Made by a program: the position numbers and the translations under genes. A DNA stretch of 64,000 bases, from positions 124,001-188,000 of the forward strand of contig CAZPHD010000001.1 of assembly GCA_964586225.1 (NCBI GenBank), given 5' to 3'. How positions within the stretch are numbered: the first letter of the stretch is position 1; every line of letters begins with the position of its first letter. The notes beneath the pieces are model-generated. The model searched no databases, had not been told where the DNA came from, and saw only the letters and a list, made by a program, of their open reading frames with translations. Source of the DNA: JANJUB01 sp964586225 (GTDB lineage: Bacteria; Armatimonadota; Fimbriimonadia; Fimbriimonadales; Fimbriimonadaceae). Shown piece after piece: positions 25,142-34,084 of the stretch.

Positions 25142-25147
25142 ATCCTA
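25142..25147 (-). promoter_or_regulatory. -10 hexamer of dsbD
   Basis: TAGGAT ends 10 bases before the ATG at 25131; the intervening GGAGAGG may serve as a ribosome-binding site on a very short leader. Confidence 0.35.
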
Positions 25148-25237
25148 CGCCCAAACGGGGTCGGAATGTCGCGAGGTCCTGGTTCTGGTGGGCGTAAGGC
25201 AGTCCGTAGCCGAAGGAAGAACTCGGGCTTGCGGATC

Positions 25238-27277
25238 CTACGCCGCTGCCCATTCTCGAATCGTCGCCAGGTTCGTGCGGGCATCATGGTGGTCACGATC
25301 AAACGCGAGCACCTGCTCGTAGGCAACTTCCGCCCCTCGCGTCACCCCCATCTGGGCCAGACAGTTCCCCAGCACAAACCAACCCTGCGCATAGGTTGGC
25401 GCATAGCGAAGTCCTTGCTCATACCACTCGGCCGCATCTTGATAGCGACCGAACGCGTAGAGCAGATCGCCGCCGTTGAAATAGGCATTCGCGTAACTCG
25501 GGTCCACTTGAAGTGCTTGGGCATAGGCTCCGAAGGCCTCTTCAAGAAGCTCCGACTTCACGAGGGCTCGCCCATAATTCACCCAAATCTCAGCGGACTC
25601 GATGCGGTTCTCGATGAGCCGAGAGTAGCCTTGGCGAAGCCGCTCTACATCACCCGATTCTTCGCATGCATTGAGCCAACCTGCGAGCGCGGTCGCATCC
25701 TGCGGATGGGATTCGAGCCAGCGTGCGTAGGCATCGATGGCCTCTGACGCTTGGCCAGCCTCCCGCCACAAGTCGGCGGCGAGTCTAAGGCATGGCTCCA
25801 ATCCTGGATATAGCGAGGCCTGTGCATAGGACTCTGCCGCTTCGGCTAGCCGATCAAGAGCCTGCAAGGCACCTCCCCGGGCGTACCACGCAATCCCGAA
25901 CGTCGGGTCAACGCGGATCGCGTTTTCGGCAAGCGCGAGGCCACCCTCAGCGTCTCCCAACTTCACCAGAATCTGCGCTTTCAGCACATCGCCCTTATAG
26001 GTCTTGATGCCGTAGTCACCGGTTAAGTCTTGCGGCCATGGCATTTCAAGGCACTTGTCGATGGACGCGAGCGCCTCGGAATACCGTTCCATTTTGAAGA
26101 GCGCGTGAGCCCGATCAAACTCGTTGATGACGGTCGTCAGCCCGCGCAAGTCGGCGACTTGGCATTCTTGGAGCGCCTCGTCGAGCTTGTCTTGGGCGAT
26201 CAGGGCCGATGTGAGAATCTGGTATGCGACCGGCGCATAAGGAGCGGTTTCGGTGACAAAGTTGAGGCACACGCGAGCGGCGCGTTCGGCATCCGCGGTC
26301 CGCCGGCCCACGCTGTACGCATTAGCGAGATTGAACCAGTGGAACGAATCGCGCGGATGCTCGCGGACTTCGCGCTCCAGCATCGAGATCGTGCGCTCCA
26401 GTTTCTGCTTCTCTTCCATCTCACTGGGTCGATAGCCGTAGTGGTGGAGGGTGACGTTTGAGAGGTTTGCGGCGAGAAAGCCGTGCTCATCGAAGCACTG
26501 CAGAATCTGTTCGTGGATTCGCCCGGCAAATCGGATTTCGGGACGGCGCTGGAAGATGCGAACCGGGCTGTGGACGTATTGGTTCGCGGTGCCTTCCTCA
26601 CCAACATAGTTGACAATCCGGACGAAATAGCCGCCGAAGTGCGGACGGATCAAGCCCTCGCGAACCGCGTTCAACGAGTTCGAATCAAGCTCTTCATCAG
26701 CATCGATCCAAAGCACCCAATGGGTGGTCGCCAGGTCAAGGCTTGCGTTTCGGGCCGCAGCAAAGTCTTGGCACCAGTCAAAGTGCCCAATCTTCGCTCC
26801 ATACTTCTTGGCAATCTCTACTGTGTTGTCCGTGGAGCCCGTGTCGACGACGACGATCTCGTCGCAGATATCGACAAGCGATTTCAGACATCGGTCGAGG
26901 TTCTTAGATTCGTTCTTGACGATCAGACAGGCGGCAAGCGTGATGCCAATATTGGGATCGGGGGTGCCTCCGAGCGTCGCCCGAGCGACCTCGCCCTTTT
27001 CGTCCTTGATGTTGAGCTTGGCGGCCAGTTGAGCTCGGCAGGCGAAGTAGTTGATCAGGATGTGGTGTAGCTCGTCTGCGCCGTTGCTTCCCGTCGCTCG
27101 CTGCCAACATTCAATCGCTTCGAACTCGCGTTGTGTGTAGGCATACAGGAGCCCCAGTTCCGCCTGAAGTTCGGGGTCATTTGGCGTAGCCTTGAGCAGG
27201 CCCGTAAGAAGGCGCTCTGCCTCTTCGTGTTTGTATGACTTGAGCAACCGTCGAACCGGGCGGGCCTCCGCGCTCAT
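25238..27277 (-). CDS. Family 2 glycosyltransferase with N- and C-terminal TPR repeats
   Basis: A 679-residue cytoplasmic protein. A short TPR pair (about 1-70) precedes a GT-A glycosyltransferase domain (about 110-330): ACLIVKNESKNLDRC, EIVVVDTGSTDNTVEIA and the DxD-like WIDADEE. The remainder is about eight TPR-like helix pairs, with consensus-like segments such as YANAYFNGGDLLYAFGRYQD. This architecture fits a glycosyltransferase that recognises protein or polymer partners through TPRs. Its ATG overlaps the stop of the upstream MerR-type gene (ATGA), so the two are translationally coupled. Donor and acceptor sugars are not predictable. Confidence 0.85.
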   Translation of the reverse strand: MSAEARPVRRLLKSYKHEEAERLLTGLLKATPNDPELQAELGLLYAYTQREFEAIECWQRATGSNGADELHHILINYFACRAQLAAKLNIKDEKGEVARATLGGTPDPNIGITLAACLIVKNESKNLDRCLKSLVDICDEIVVVDTGSTDNTVEIAKKYGAKIGHFDWCQDFAAARNASLDLATTHWVLWIDADEELDSNSLNAVREGLIRPHFGGYFVRIVNYVGEEGTANQYVHSPVRIFQRRPEIRFAGRIHEQILQCFDEHGFLAANLSNVTLHHYGYRPSEMEEKQKLERTISMLEREVREHPRDSFHWFNLANAYSVGRRTADAERAARVCLNFVTETAPYAPVAYQILTSALIAQDKLDEALQECQVADLRGLTTVINEFDRAHALFKMERYSEALASIDKCLEMPWPQDLTGDYGIKTYKGDVLKAQILVKLGDAEGGLALAENAIRVDPTFGIAWYARGGALQALDRLAEAAESYAQASLYPGLEPCLRLAADLWREAGQASEAIDAYARWLESHPQDATALAGWLNACEESGDVERLRQGYSRLIENRIESAEIWVNYGRALVKSELLEEAFGAYAQALQVDPSYANAYFNGGDLLYAFGRYQDAAEWYEQGLRYAPTYAQGWFVLGNCLAQMGVTRGAEVAYEQVLAFDRDHHDARTNLATIREWAAA

Positions 27278-27549
27278 GCGGCCCTCTGTTGGAAGGCCTG
27301 AATGAGATACTTGCGGGCACCGGCGATGCTGAACATTTCATCACGGAGCAAGCGCTTGATGGTGAACAGCGTTTGAATGTCTTCCGGACGGTAACGTCGC
27401 TGGCCGCCTTCGGTTCGAAGTGGCTGAAGGAAGTCGGCGAACTCGCGCTCCCAATAGCGCAAGGTATGAACCTCGACGCCCGTGATCAAGCTGGCGGCGC
27501 TGATGGCAACGGCCCGATCGGCCCCTCGACTTCGCTTCTTGTTACCCAT
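27274..27549 (-). CDS. MerR-family DNA-binding protein, minimal
   Basis: A 91-residue winged-helix regulator with the MerR signature ITGVEVHTLRYWEREF, then LQPLRTEGGQRRYRPEDIQT, and an N-terminal basic stretch. It consists of the DNA-binding domain plus a short helix and has no effector-binding domain, as in the HspR/MlrA-like or RacA-like short forms. It is coupled to the glycosyltransferase-TPR gene. TAAACT lies only 2 bases before the ATG, so transcription start is unclear. Confidence 0.85.
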   Translation of the reverse strand: MGNKKRSRGADRAVAISAASLITGVEVHTLRYWEREFADFLQPLRTEGGQRRYRPEDIQTLFTIKRLLRDEMFSIAGARKYLIQAFQQRAA

Positions 27550-27668
27550 GGAGTTTAACAGAATCCTTCCATTTGAGTGAACGGATCACCCGGTATTTTT
27601 TCGGAGCGTTGCCCGGTTTTCCTTAGGGCATGGGTCCGTTCTGCCGTGCGTTTGCCAGCTTCGAAGCG

Positions 27669-27674
27669 TAGAAT
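27669..27674 (+). promoter_or_regulatory. -10 hexamer upstream of the 644-residue protein gene
   Basis: TAGAAT lies 12 bases before the GTG start, immediately followed by AGGAG, which would be the ribosome-binding site if the transcript starts early enough. Confidence 0.4.
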
Positions 27675-27686
27675 AGGAGTTCTTAC

Positions 27687-29621
27687 GTGGACACGTTGAC
27701 GCAAACCCTGGAGGATTCGCTCGCCGAACTTGATCGCGTCGCGCCTGGGGCCCCGCTGCTGGCTCTGGGCCAGACCGTGTTTTGGGACGAGCCCATGAAG
27801 GCCGGCGTTGCCGCCAAATCGACCCGCAGACTTGTCGCCGGAATCCACGACACCGACTACTTCGCCAAGTTGCCAGGCGGTCGCAAGTCGCGGCGTCCCT
27901 TCGAAATGGTGCCGCACAACGACACTTACACTAAGGGTCTGTGGAGCGCAGCCGCCGAGTTCTCGGCGCTTTTCGGGTCGGAGACGGTCATTACGCGAGA
28001 ACAACTCATGCACCACGGCGTGCGCCTTAAGAAGCTCACTGCCGATCGACCAACTATCCTTGACGATGCCACCGAAGCATGGCGCTGGCGGGGCGTAGTT
28101 GCCACCAGCGACGATGCGCCGATCACCGCCGAAGTTCCTCTGCATGACGTCTACCCCGAGTTGATCGCGACGCTCGACTGGGCGATAGAGCGTACGCTCG
28201 AAACTCTCGCCGAACCTGACCGCCTGCTTGCGCAAGAACGCGCCCACCACTTTCGGGCCTTGGTGGAGCAGGCACGGGCGGACGGCGGAACCTTGGCGGA
28301 GTTCTATCGCCGCTTACTGCCGGACATCTACTCATTCGCGTCCAGCCAGGAAGTCGAGATCGAGGCTACTCAATCGACTGAACTCCTGCGGTTCAATCGT
28401 GAGACTGCCGCGCTTCCCCGTTTTGCGATCGTAGGCCCGTTTCTTGATCCGCTTACCGCCGGCACGGCACGCGAGGCCTACAATGACGCGATTCGGGGAT
28501 CGGAAATCTACACTCTTGACCGCTTCATGTCGGGGGCGATCCCGTTCGATTTGGTGATTCCCGGGGTGGGACGAGGCACGTTGCGCATCGCCCCGCGGGC
28601 CATTATCGTGATGACGCACGAGCCGCAGTTCATCAGTCTAAAGAAGCCGGTATCGACGGTGGCTGAGCTTGCTGACGTGATTGAGCGTAAATTCGGACCT
28701 AACTGCACGCTCATTGGCAAGGCGGTGACGCTGATCGGCATGCTGGCCAGAGAGTTCGTCTTCGTGTTTCACGAAGGTGCGAGCGGCTACGTGAAGCATT
28801 CGCGTCGGCTCCATCAGCTTCTCACGGAGCAGGGCATCGAGACGCCTGCCCACCCGATCTTGAGGTTGCGCTACCACGCCTGGGACGCGCTCAGGGAATG
28901 CCACACTTGGCTCAAGCTGCCTGAACCTCTCCAGGGGCCGTTTGGCACGGAGGAACTCTGTGCGCCCAGCATGTCGGCGCGTTGGCGCGAAGTCGCGGCG
29001 ACCCAAACCACGCTACTCGACGAGATCCGAGGTCTACGTCGTCCGCTCGATCTCATCCGCTATCTCTCCGAACGCGTCGGGGCTTCTTGGATCTGTTTGG
29101 CTCAGGAGTACACCTCACTCCACGCCCGATTGCAAGACCTCGAGACGCGCGTCGACGCGCTGAAGCGTGAGCGGCATGCCCTTTACGCCGAACTGCGCCG
29201 CCGGCGACAGGCTCGGGGAGCCGCTGAAGCCGCTAAAGGTGAGCATTGGCGGGCATTCGTCTTTGAGAAGTCTCCGTCGGAGTCTGATTTGCAAGAGCGG
29301 GCGCGCCTCAGCGATGCCGTAGAGCATGCGATTCACGCGATCGCCGAGACTGAACAACGCATCCGCCACCTCCTCCACGAGCAACGCGAACTCGCTCGCG
29401 ATCCGGAAATCATCCGCGCCCACGACCGCCGCCGGGCGATCGAGCGAGAAGCCGAGCTGAAGCGGTTGCGCCTGATCCGGCACGCGATCATCGCATCGAA
29501 GGGCCTCGCCAATGCGAGTTTGCGCCCAGGAGCGTGGTGGTTCCCGCTACTATGCGCGGATGGAGGCTGGTTCCGAGAGACGATCGCCACCGCGGAGTGC
29601 TACTTGGAGCCACTGACTTGA
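27687..29621 (+). CDS. Unrecognised 644-residue protein with C-terminal coiled coil
   Basis: I do not recognise this family. There is no signal peptide or membrane helix. Residues 1 to about 440 look globular, with well-formed stretches such as FEMVPHNDTYTKGLWSA, RFAIVGPFLDPLTAG and GKAVTLIGMLAREFVFVFHE. Residues about 475-610 are very rich in Arg, Glu, Leu and Ala and should form long coiled coils. The GTG start has AGGAG 7 bases upstream. The dapF TTG start overlaps its stop (TTGA), so the pair is coupled. Intact length and sensible codon use argue that it is expressed. Confidence 0.7.
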   Translation: MDTLTQTLEDSLAELDRVAPGAPLLALGQTVFWDEPMKAGVAAKSTRRLVAGIHDTDYFAKLPGGRKSRRPFEMVPHNDTYTKGLWSAAAEFSALFGSETVITREQLMHHGVRLKKLTADRPTILDDATEAWRWRGVVATSDDAPITAEVPLHDVYPELIATLDWAIERTLETLAEPDRLLAQERAHHFRALVEQARADGGTLAEFYRRLLPDIYSFASSQEVEIEATQSTELLRFNRETAALPRFAIVGPFLDPLTAGTAREAYNDAIRGSEIYTLDRFMSGAIPFDLVIPGVGRGTLRIAPRAIIVMTHEPQFISLKKPVSTVAELADVIERKFGPNCTLIGKAVTLIGMLAREFVFVFHEGASGYVKHSRRLHQLLTEQGIETPAHPILRLRYHAWDALRECHTWLKLPEPLQGPFGTEELCAPSMSARWREVAATQTTLLDEIRGLRRPLDLIRYLSERVGASWICLAQEYTSLHARLQDLETRVDALKRERHALYAELRRRRQARGAAEAAKGEHWRAFVFEKSPSESDLQERARLSDAVEHAIHAIAETEQRIRHLLHEQRELARDPEIIRAHDRRRAIEREAELKRLRLIRHAIIASKGLANASLRPGAWWFPLLCADGGWFRETIATAECYLEPLT

Positions 29622-30442
29622 TCCCATTCGCTAAGGTCCAGAGTGTCGGAAACGACTTCGTGCTGGTCGAGCCTCGTCACGCGGGCGAGGATCTGTCTTC
29701 GTTGGCCCTTCGTATGTGCGCCCGGCACACCAGTATCGGCAGTGATGGATTGCTGGTCGTCGAGCCGATTGATCGCAACCGGATGCGAATGCGGATGTTC
29801 AACCCGGACGGTACGGAGGATTTCTGCGGCAACGGTCTTCGGTGTGCGGCAGTGTATGCCGCCGAGGAAGGCTGGGTTGATCCGAGCCGCTTTGTCATTG
29901 AGCACTTTGGCCGCGAGGTTCCGAGCCGAGTGGAGGGCGCGCGCGCCACAACGGTTCTCGGCAAAGCGAGCTTCCGAGCTCATCATGTGCCCTGGGGCAC
30001 CGAAGCTCAAGCCGACGAAGAGTGGTTCCAGCGCGAGCTTTCCTGCGGAACTTGGGCGGGGCCAGCAACGCTTGTTTCCACCGGATCAACGCACACGATT
30101 CTGCTCGTTGATAAGCTTCCCGACGACTTGACGGTATGTCGCCTTGGCTCCCAGCTCGAGCACCACCCAATCTTTCCGCAGCGCACGTCGGTCATTTGGG
30201 CTCAACGAATCGGCCATGACCACCTGAAGCTTCGGATTTGGGAGCGCGGCGTTGGCGAGACGTGGGGCTGTGGCACGGGAAGCTCAGCGGCCGCCGTAAC
30301 CATCGGTCGAATTGACGGTGCAGGCCCGCGGCGTATTCGCGTTGAAAATCCCGGCGGTACCGTCTGGGTGTCGTTTTGCGACTGGTCAAACGACATTTCT
30401 GCCGAGGGCGAGGCATTTCGCGTGTACTCGGGCGAGTTCTAG
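29618..30442 (+). CDS. dapF: Diaminopimelate epimerase
   Basis: DapF interconverts LL- and meso-diaminopimelate for lysine and peptidoglycan synthesis. With a TTG start overlapping the upstream stop the protein is 274 residues, the usual length, and begins MIPFAKVQSVGNDFVLV as expected. The two catalytic cysteines are C70 (EDFCGNGLRC) and C218 (TWGCGTGSSA). A longer reading frame from 29534 lies inside the preceding gene and is rejected. Confidence 0.95.
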   Translation: MIPFAKVQSVGNDFVLVEPRHAGEDLSSLALRMCARHTSIGSDGLLVVEPIDRNRMRMRMFNPDGTEDFCGNGLRCAAVYAAEEGWVDPSRFVIEHFGREVPSRVEGARATTVLGKASFRAHHVPWGTEAQADEEWFQRELSCGTWAGPATLVSTGSTHTILLVDKLPDDLTVCRLGSQLEHHPIFPQRTSVIWAQRIGHDHLKLRIWERGVGETWGCGTGSSAAAVTIGRIDGAGPRRIRVENPGGTVWVSFCDWSNDISAEGEAFRVYSGEF

Positions 30443-30446
30443 GGGT

Positions 30447-30452
30447 TACAAT
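30447..30452 (+). promoter_or_regulatory. -10 hexamer, leaderless type
   Basis: TACAAT ends exactly 6 bases before the ATG at 30459, which would place the transcript 5' end at the start codon. Confidence 0.6.
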
Positions 30453-30458
30453 GGCGTC

Positions 30459-31064
30459 ATGATTACGCCACCGCCTGCCGCTGTCCATGCGTTTGCGCAT
30501 CCGACCTACCTGCTCAAGCGCCAGTTCTTCAAGATGCTCGGCGCGAATCTGAGGATCTACGATCCGGGCGGAAACATGGTGCTGTTTGTTCATCAAAAAG
30601 CGTTTCGGCTCAAGGAGGACATCCGCGTCTACGCCGATGAGGCCAAGACCCAGGAAGTGCTGACCATTCAGGCTCGGCAGATCATCGACTTTTCGGCGGC
30701 GTACGACGTGTTCGACGCGTCGACTGGGGTCAAAGTAGGAGCCCTCCGGCGAAAAGGCTGGACGTCAATGCTTCGCGACAGTTGGGAGATTCTCGACGCT
30801 CACGACATGCCGATCGCGAAAATCACCGAGGACAGCATGGTCTTGGCGTTGGTGCGTCGGTTACTCACGGCGCTCGTGCCTCAGCGGTACGACATCGTCG
30901 CCAACAGCGGTGAGCGCCTCGTTGACTTGAATCAGCGCTTTAATCCGTTTCTCTACAACCTTGATATCGACTTTCGGCCCGATCAGCGAGGGATGCTCGA
31001 TCGCCGGTTGGGTTTGGGTGCGGCGATTCTGTTGGCCGCCATCGAAGGTCGGCAAAGCGGTTGA
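30459..31064 (+). CDS. LURP-one-related (Tubby-like) protein
   Basis: A 201-residue protein of the LURP-one/DUF567 family, a 12-stranded barrel related to Tubby and phospholipid scramblases. The pattern YLLKRQFFKMLGANLRIYD, then MVLFVHQKAFRLKEDIRVYA and ILDAHDMPIAKI, fits the repeated strands. The C-terminal hydrophobic segment could sit in the barrel core or bind membrane. No biochemical function is established for bacterial members. The ATG 6 bases after TACAAT is preferred over a longer frame that overlaps dapF. Confidence 0.8.
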   Translation: MITPPPAAVHAFAHPTYLLKRQFFKMLGANLRIYDPGGNMVLFVHQKAFRLKEDIRVYADEAKTQEVLTIQARQIIDFSAAYDVFDASTGVKVGALRRKGWTSMLRDSWEILDAHDMPIAKITEDSMVLALVRRLLTALVPQRYDIVANSGERLVDLNQRFNPFLYNLDIDFRPDQRGMLDRRLGLGAAILLAAIEGRQSG

Positions 31065-31145
31065 GGTGGCGGGCCCGGTGCGCAGGCCTGCCTGAGCATA
31101 CGAAGTAGACCGTCGAGTTGCGGATCAGCGCATGAGGCGTCCGCG

Positions 31146-31151
31146 TACAAT
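31146..31151 (+). promoter_or_regulatory. -10 hexamer of the toxin-antitoxin operon, leaderless type
   Basis: TACAAT ends 6 bases before the ATG at 31158; there is no Shine-Dalgarno sequence. Confidence 0.6.
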
Positions 31152-31157
31152 GAAGCC

Positions 31158-31379
31158 ATGGACTATCGTGAGCGCATCATCATTGATCCGGAGGTTCGCT
31201 TTGGAAAGCCATCCATAAAGGGAACTCGCATCGCCGTTGCGGACGTGCTGGAGTATATGGCGGGTGGCGACTCAGAAGAGGACATCCTTCGGTGCTTCCC
31301 CGAACTCGTCGCCGACGATGTGCGGGCGTGTCTAGCGTTTGCCGCAGATCGTGAGCGACATGCCCGAATTGCCGGATGA
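31158..31379 (+). CDS. DUF433-family antitoxin-like protein
   Basis: A 73-residue protein of the DUF433 (VapB45-like) type, with the family core RIIIDPEVRFGKPSIKGTRI followed by a helical segment typical of a small DNA-binding domain (VADVLEYMAGGDSEEDIL). Members usually precede a DUF5615 PIN-like partner and neutralise it, often repressing their own operon. The next gene starts within its stop (ATGA), matching that arrangement. Confidence 0.88.
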   Translation: MDYRERIIIDPEVRFGKPSIKGTRIAVADVLEYMAGGDSEEDILRCFPELVADDVRACLAFAADRERHARIAG

Positions 31380-31708
31380 AGCACTTACTCGTTGATGAGA
31401 ATCTGCCCCGTGGATTGTGCTCAATACTTGAGTTGGCTGGCATTGAAGCGAAGCACGTTTGCGACTTGGGCCTGGCTGGCAGCGCCGATTCCTCAATATG
31501 GCAAACAGCTCTCCTGATGGGCTCGGCGATTGCTACCAAAGATTCTGACTTCGTTGACCTTGCAGTCATTCGACGTGAAGGCCAAGTCGTGCTCTTCAAG
31601 GTCGGCAACATGAGAATCAGCGAGTTGGTGAGTTTCGCGGAACGATCGCTCGACCAGATCGCGGAGTTCCTCGAGAGTTCCGATCAGGTCTTGGTGCTTC
31701 GGGCATGA
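31376..31708 (+). CDS. DUF5615 PIN-like toxin
   Basis: A 110-residue PIN-like protein of the DUF5615/Mut7-C group, opening MKHLLVDENLPRGL with the first acidic pair (D7, E8) and later IATKDSDFVDLA, the second acidic cluster of a PIN nuclease site. It is the expected partner of the DUF433 protein and presumably cleaves RNA when released. Such pairs behave as toxin-antitoxin modules of the VapBC type; activity here is inferred. Confidence 0.85.
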   Translation: MKHLLVDENLPRGLCSILELAGIEAKHVCDLGLAGSADSSIWQTALLMGSAIATKDSDFVDLAVIRREGQVVLFKVGNMRISELVSFAERSLDQIAEFLESSDQVLVLRA

Positions 31709-31739
31709 TGTCTTGAGATTCGTGCCTGGCACCGCTGAG

Positions 31740-31745
31740 TAGACT
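31740..31745 (+). promoter_or_regulatory. -10 hexamer of pyrC, leaderless type
   Basis: TAGACT ends 6 bases before the GTG start of pyrC; there is no Shine-Dalgarno sequence. Confidence 0.55.
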
Positions 31746-31751
31746 CCTGAA

Positions 31752-33086
31752 GTGCTTGACCTCTTGATTCACGGCGGACAGATCGTCACTCCAACCGGAG
31801 TCGTACGCGCTGATCTCGGCATCCGCGACGGCGTGATTGTCACCGGCACCGGCCCGGCCAAGGAGACCCTCGATGCCACCGGTCTCCACATCTTCCCCGG
31901 CGTCATCGACACCCAGGTCCATTTTCGCGAGCCGGGAATGACCCACAAGGAAGATCTCGAATCTGGCACGCGGGCCGCGTTGCACGGCGGGGTCACCACC
32001 ATCTTCGAGATGCCCAACACCAATCCGGCGACCACCACGCCGGAAGCGCTTCAAGACAAGCTTGACCGCGCGCAAGGCCGCGCGTGGGTTGACTATGCGT
32101 TCTTCGTCGGGGCCGCCACGGACAACATCGCCGAACTCCCCAGTCTTGAGACTCGGCCCGGCACTCCCGGCGTCAAGATCTTCGTCGGAAGCTCAACGGG
32201 TAGCCTGCTCGTTCCCGACGACGAGCACATCCGCCGGGTGTTCCAGGCCACCCGCTACCGCACCCCCATCCACAGCGAAGATCACCCCCGGCTTGAAGCG
32301 CGCAAACACCTGATCAGCGAGCACCCTACCGCCCATGAGCACCCGTTCCTTCGCGATGCCGAGTGTGCGCGTCTCTCTACTGAACGCGTATTGTGCCTCA
32401 GCGCCGAAACCGGCCACCCGATCCACATCCTGCACCTCTCGACGGCCGACGAACTGCCGCTGATCAAGGCCGCGCAACATCAAGGCACCGACGTGACCAC
32501 CGAGATCACGCCTCAGCATCTCTGGTTTGCTGCCCCCGACTGCTACGACCGGCTCGGCACCTACGCGCAAATGAACCCGCCGCTCCGCTCCGAAGAGCAC
32601 CGGGCTGCCCTGCGCCAAGCTTTGCGGGACGGGTTCTTCGACATCATCGGCAGCGACCACGCGCCGCACACCCGCGAGGAAAAAGACCAGCCTTATCCCA
32701 AGTCCCCCAGCGGCATGCCCGGCGTGCAGACCCTGCTCCCCGTGATGATCACACTGGCCCTCCGCGAGGGGCTGATTGATCTTCCGACACTCGCCCGCAT
32801 GACGTCGCAACGCCCCGCCGAGATTTACGGCATCAGGCACAAGGGCCAGATTGCGCCGGGCTTCCACGCGGACCTCGCCATCGTCGATCTTGAAGCCGAA
32901 TGGACGGTCGACGAGGCCTGGCTCCAGTCGAAGTGCGGCTGGAGCCCTTACACCGGAGAGCGATTGCTAGGCAAGCCGGTCCACACCGTGCTCCGCGGGC
33001 AAATCGCGATGCGCCATGGAGAGCGGATTGGCAGAGCCCAGGGGCGCGTGGTAGAGTTCGAGCGTGGACCTGTCGCTCCTGTTTGA
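31752..33086 (+). CDS. pyrC: Dihydroorotase, class I
   Basis: PyrC cyclises carbamoyl aspartate in pyrimidine synthesis. The 444-residue amidohydrolase has the zinc motif DTQVHFREPG (about 56-65), MPNTNPATT, a Lys in GVKIFVGSSTG that is the probable carboxylated bridge, later His residues in THEITP-like and ILHLST segments, and the catalytic Asp in GSDHAPHT. The C-terminus KCGWSPYTGERLLGKP is typical of dihydroorotases and separates it from allantoinase with fair confidence. The GTG start is placed 6 bases after TAGACT. Its 3' end overlaps the DinB gene by 23 bases. Confidence 0.9.
   Translation: MLDLLIHGGQIVTPTGVVRADLGIRDGVIVTGTGPAKETLDATGLHIFPGVIDTQVHFREPGMTHKEDLESGTRAALHGGVTTIFEMPNTNPATTTPEALQDKLDRAQGRAWVDYAFFVGAATDNIAELPSLETRPGTPGVKIFVGSSTGSLLVPDDEHIRRVFQATRYRTPIHSEDHPRLEARKHLISEHPTAHEHPFLRDAECARLSTERVLCLSAETGHPIHILHLSTADELPLIKAAQHQGTDVTTEITPQHLWFAAPDCYDRLGTYAQMNPPLRSEEHRAALRQALRDGFFDIIGSDHAPHTREEKDQPYPKSPSGMPGVQTLLPVMITLALREGLIDLPTLARMTSQRPAEIYGIRHKGQIAPGFHADLAIVDLEAEWTVDEAWLQSKCGWSPYTGERLLGKPVHTVLRGQIAMRHGERIGRAQGRVVEFERGPVAPV
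33052..33057 (+). promoter_or_regulatory. -10 hexamer inside pyrC, driving the DinB gene
   Basis: TAGAGT lies within the last codons of pyrC and ends 6 bases before the GTG start of the DinB-family gene. Confidence 0.5.
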
Positions 33087-33495
33087 TTACGACCTTTGGG
33101 CAACTCGCCGCTGGCTGAGCGCGTTGCCGAACCTCCAAAACCTGGGCCGGGCCCACGAAATCCTTGAGCACATGCTCATGGCGCAACGCACATGGCTAAC
33201 CCGGATCGGGGTCGAAGTTCCGCCGCAAGCCAGTGACTTTGAAATCTCGGCGTTGTTTGTGCAACTCAATGGCCTGTGGAAATGGGTCGCGGAAGACGCT
33301 GATCTCAACGCCGTGGTTGAGTACCAGAACATGCAGGGTGATCGTTTCCGCAACACGATTCGCGAGATCGCCACGCACGTGGTCAATCACGGCACCTATC
33401 ACCGTGGCCAACTTAGGGGTCTTGCCGAGGCCGAGAGCTTCGAAGGATTTCCCGACACCGACCTGATCATGTTCTTGCGGGAGCCGGTGGATTGA
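33064..33495 (+). CDS. DinB-family four-helix protein
   Basis: A 143-residue DinB/YfiT-like protein. The family's metal-binding histidines are visible as EHMLMAQRTWL (first His) and HVVNHGTYHRGQL (the HxxxH pair). It begins LLFDYDLWATRRWL, the usual first helix. Members are thiol-dependent transferases or damage-induced proteins; function here is unknown. The GTG start overlaps the end of pyrC, and its own stop overlaps the TTG start of the peptidase gene. Confidence 0.88.
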   Translation: MDLSLLFDYDLWATRRWLSALPNLQNLGRAHEILEHMLMAQRTWLTRIGVEVPPQASDFEISALFVQLNGLWKWVAEDADLNAVVEYQNMQGDRFRNTIREIATHVVNHGTYHRGQLRGLAEAESFEGFPDTDLIMFLREPVD

Positions 33496-34043
33496 GGCTG
33501 TTCGTTACGGGCTTTGGGCCGTTCTTGGACGTCGCCGAAAATCCATCGGGTCTCGTCGCCGCTCGATTGGGAATGCCGTTCGAAGTCCTGGATGTGACGT
33601 TTGCGGCGGTCGATGACTTCCTTGACCGGTTTGCGGACATGCCGTACGATGCGCTGCTGATGCTGGGGGTTGCGGCCGGTCGGCAATCGATGAACCTTGA
33701 AGTCGTTGCCCGAAATCGGATCGGCAAAACCCCGGACGTGTCCGCGTGCATCATGGGTCCGGGGCCGGTCGAGGCGTCAACACCCCGCCATCTCCATTCG
33801 CGACTTTGGTCGGGCGCAGAAGCGTGGGCAGGGCCGTTGTTTGAGTTCAGCGTGGACGCCGGGGACTATCTTTGCAACTACTTTTCGTTCGAGGCGGCGC
33901 GTCGCTATCCTGATCGGCAGACCGGATTTCTGCACTTGCCTCTGCCGACTCAGGATCTGACGGTAGACCTGATGGCGAACGGTATTCGAGAGATGTTATC
34001 GTCGCGAGCAAGGCACGTCACGGGCCGGAACGGCTGTTTCTAA
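33492..34043 (+). CDS. pcp: Pyroglutamyl-peptidase I
   Basis: A 183-residue cytoplasmic cysteine peptidase that removes N-terminal pyroglutamate. It begins RLFVTGFGPFLDVAENPSG, diagnostic for the family. The Glu lies in NLEVVARN, the nucleophilic Cys in DAGDYLCNYFSF and the catalytic His in GFLHLPLP, so the triad is complete. It is shorter than the usual 200-215 residues, mostly in surface loops. The TTG start overlaps the DinB stop (TTGA). Confidence 0.9.
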   Translation: MRLFVTGFGPFLDVAENPSGLVAARLGMPFEVLDVTFAAVDDFLDRFADMPYDALLMLGVAAGRQSMNLEVVARNRIGKTPDVSACIMGPGPVEASTPRHLHSRLWSGAEAWAGPLFEFSVDAGDYLCNYFSFEAARRYPDRQTGFLHLPLPTQDLTVDLMANGIREMLSSRARHVTGRNGCF

Positions 34044-34084
34044 TAGTAGACAAACTTCTATCTTGCGGAAGGGTAATGCCGCGC

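Noticed and set aside
29534..29617. Upstream start for dapF giving 302 residues
   Set aside because: The extension lies inside the preceding gene; the TTG start gives the normal 274-residue enzyme.
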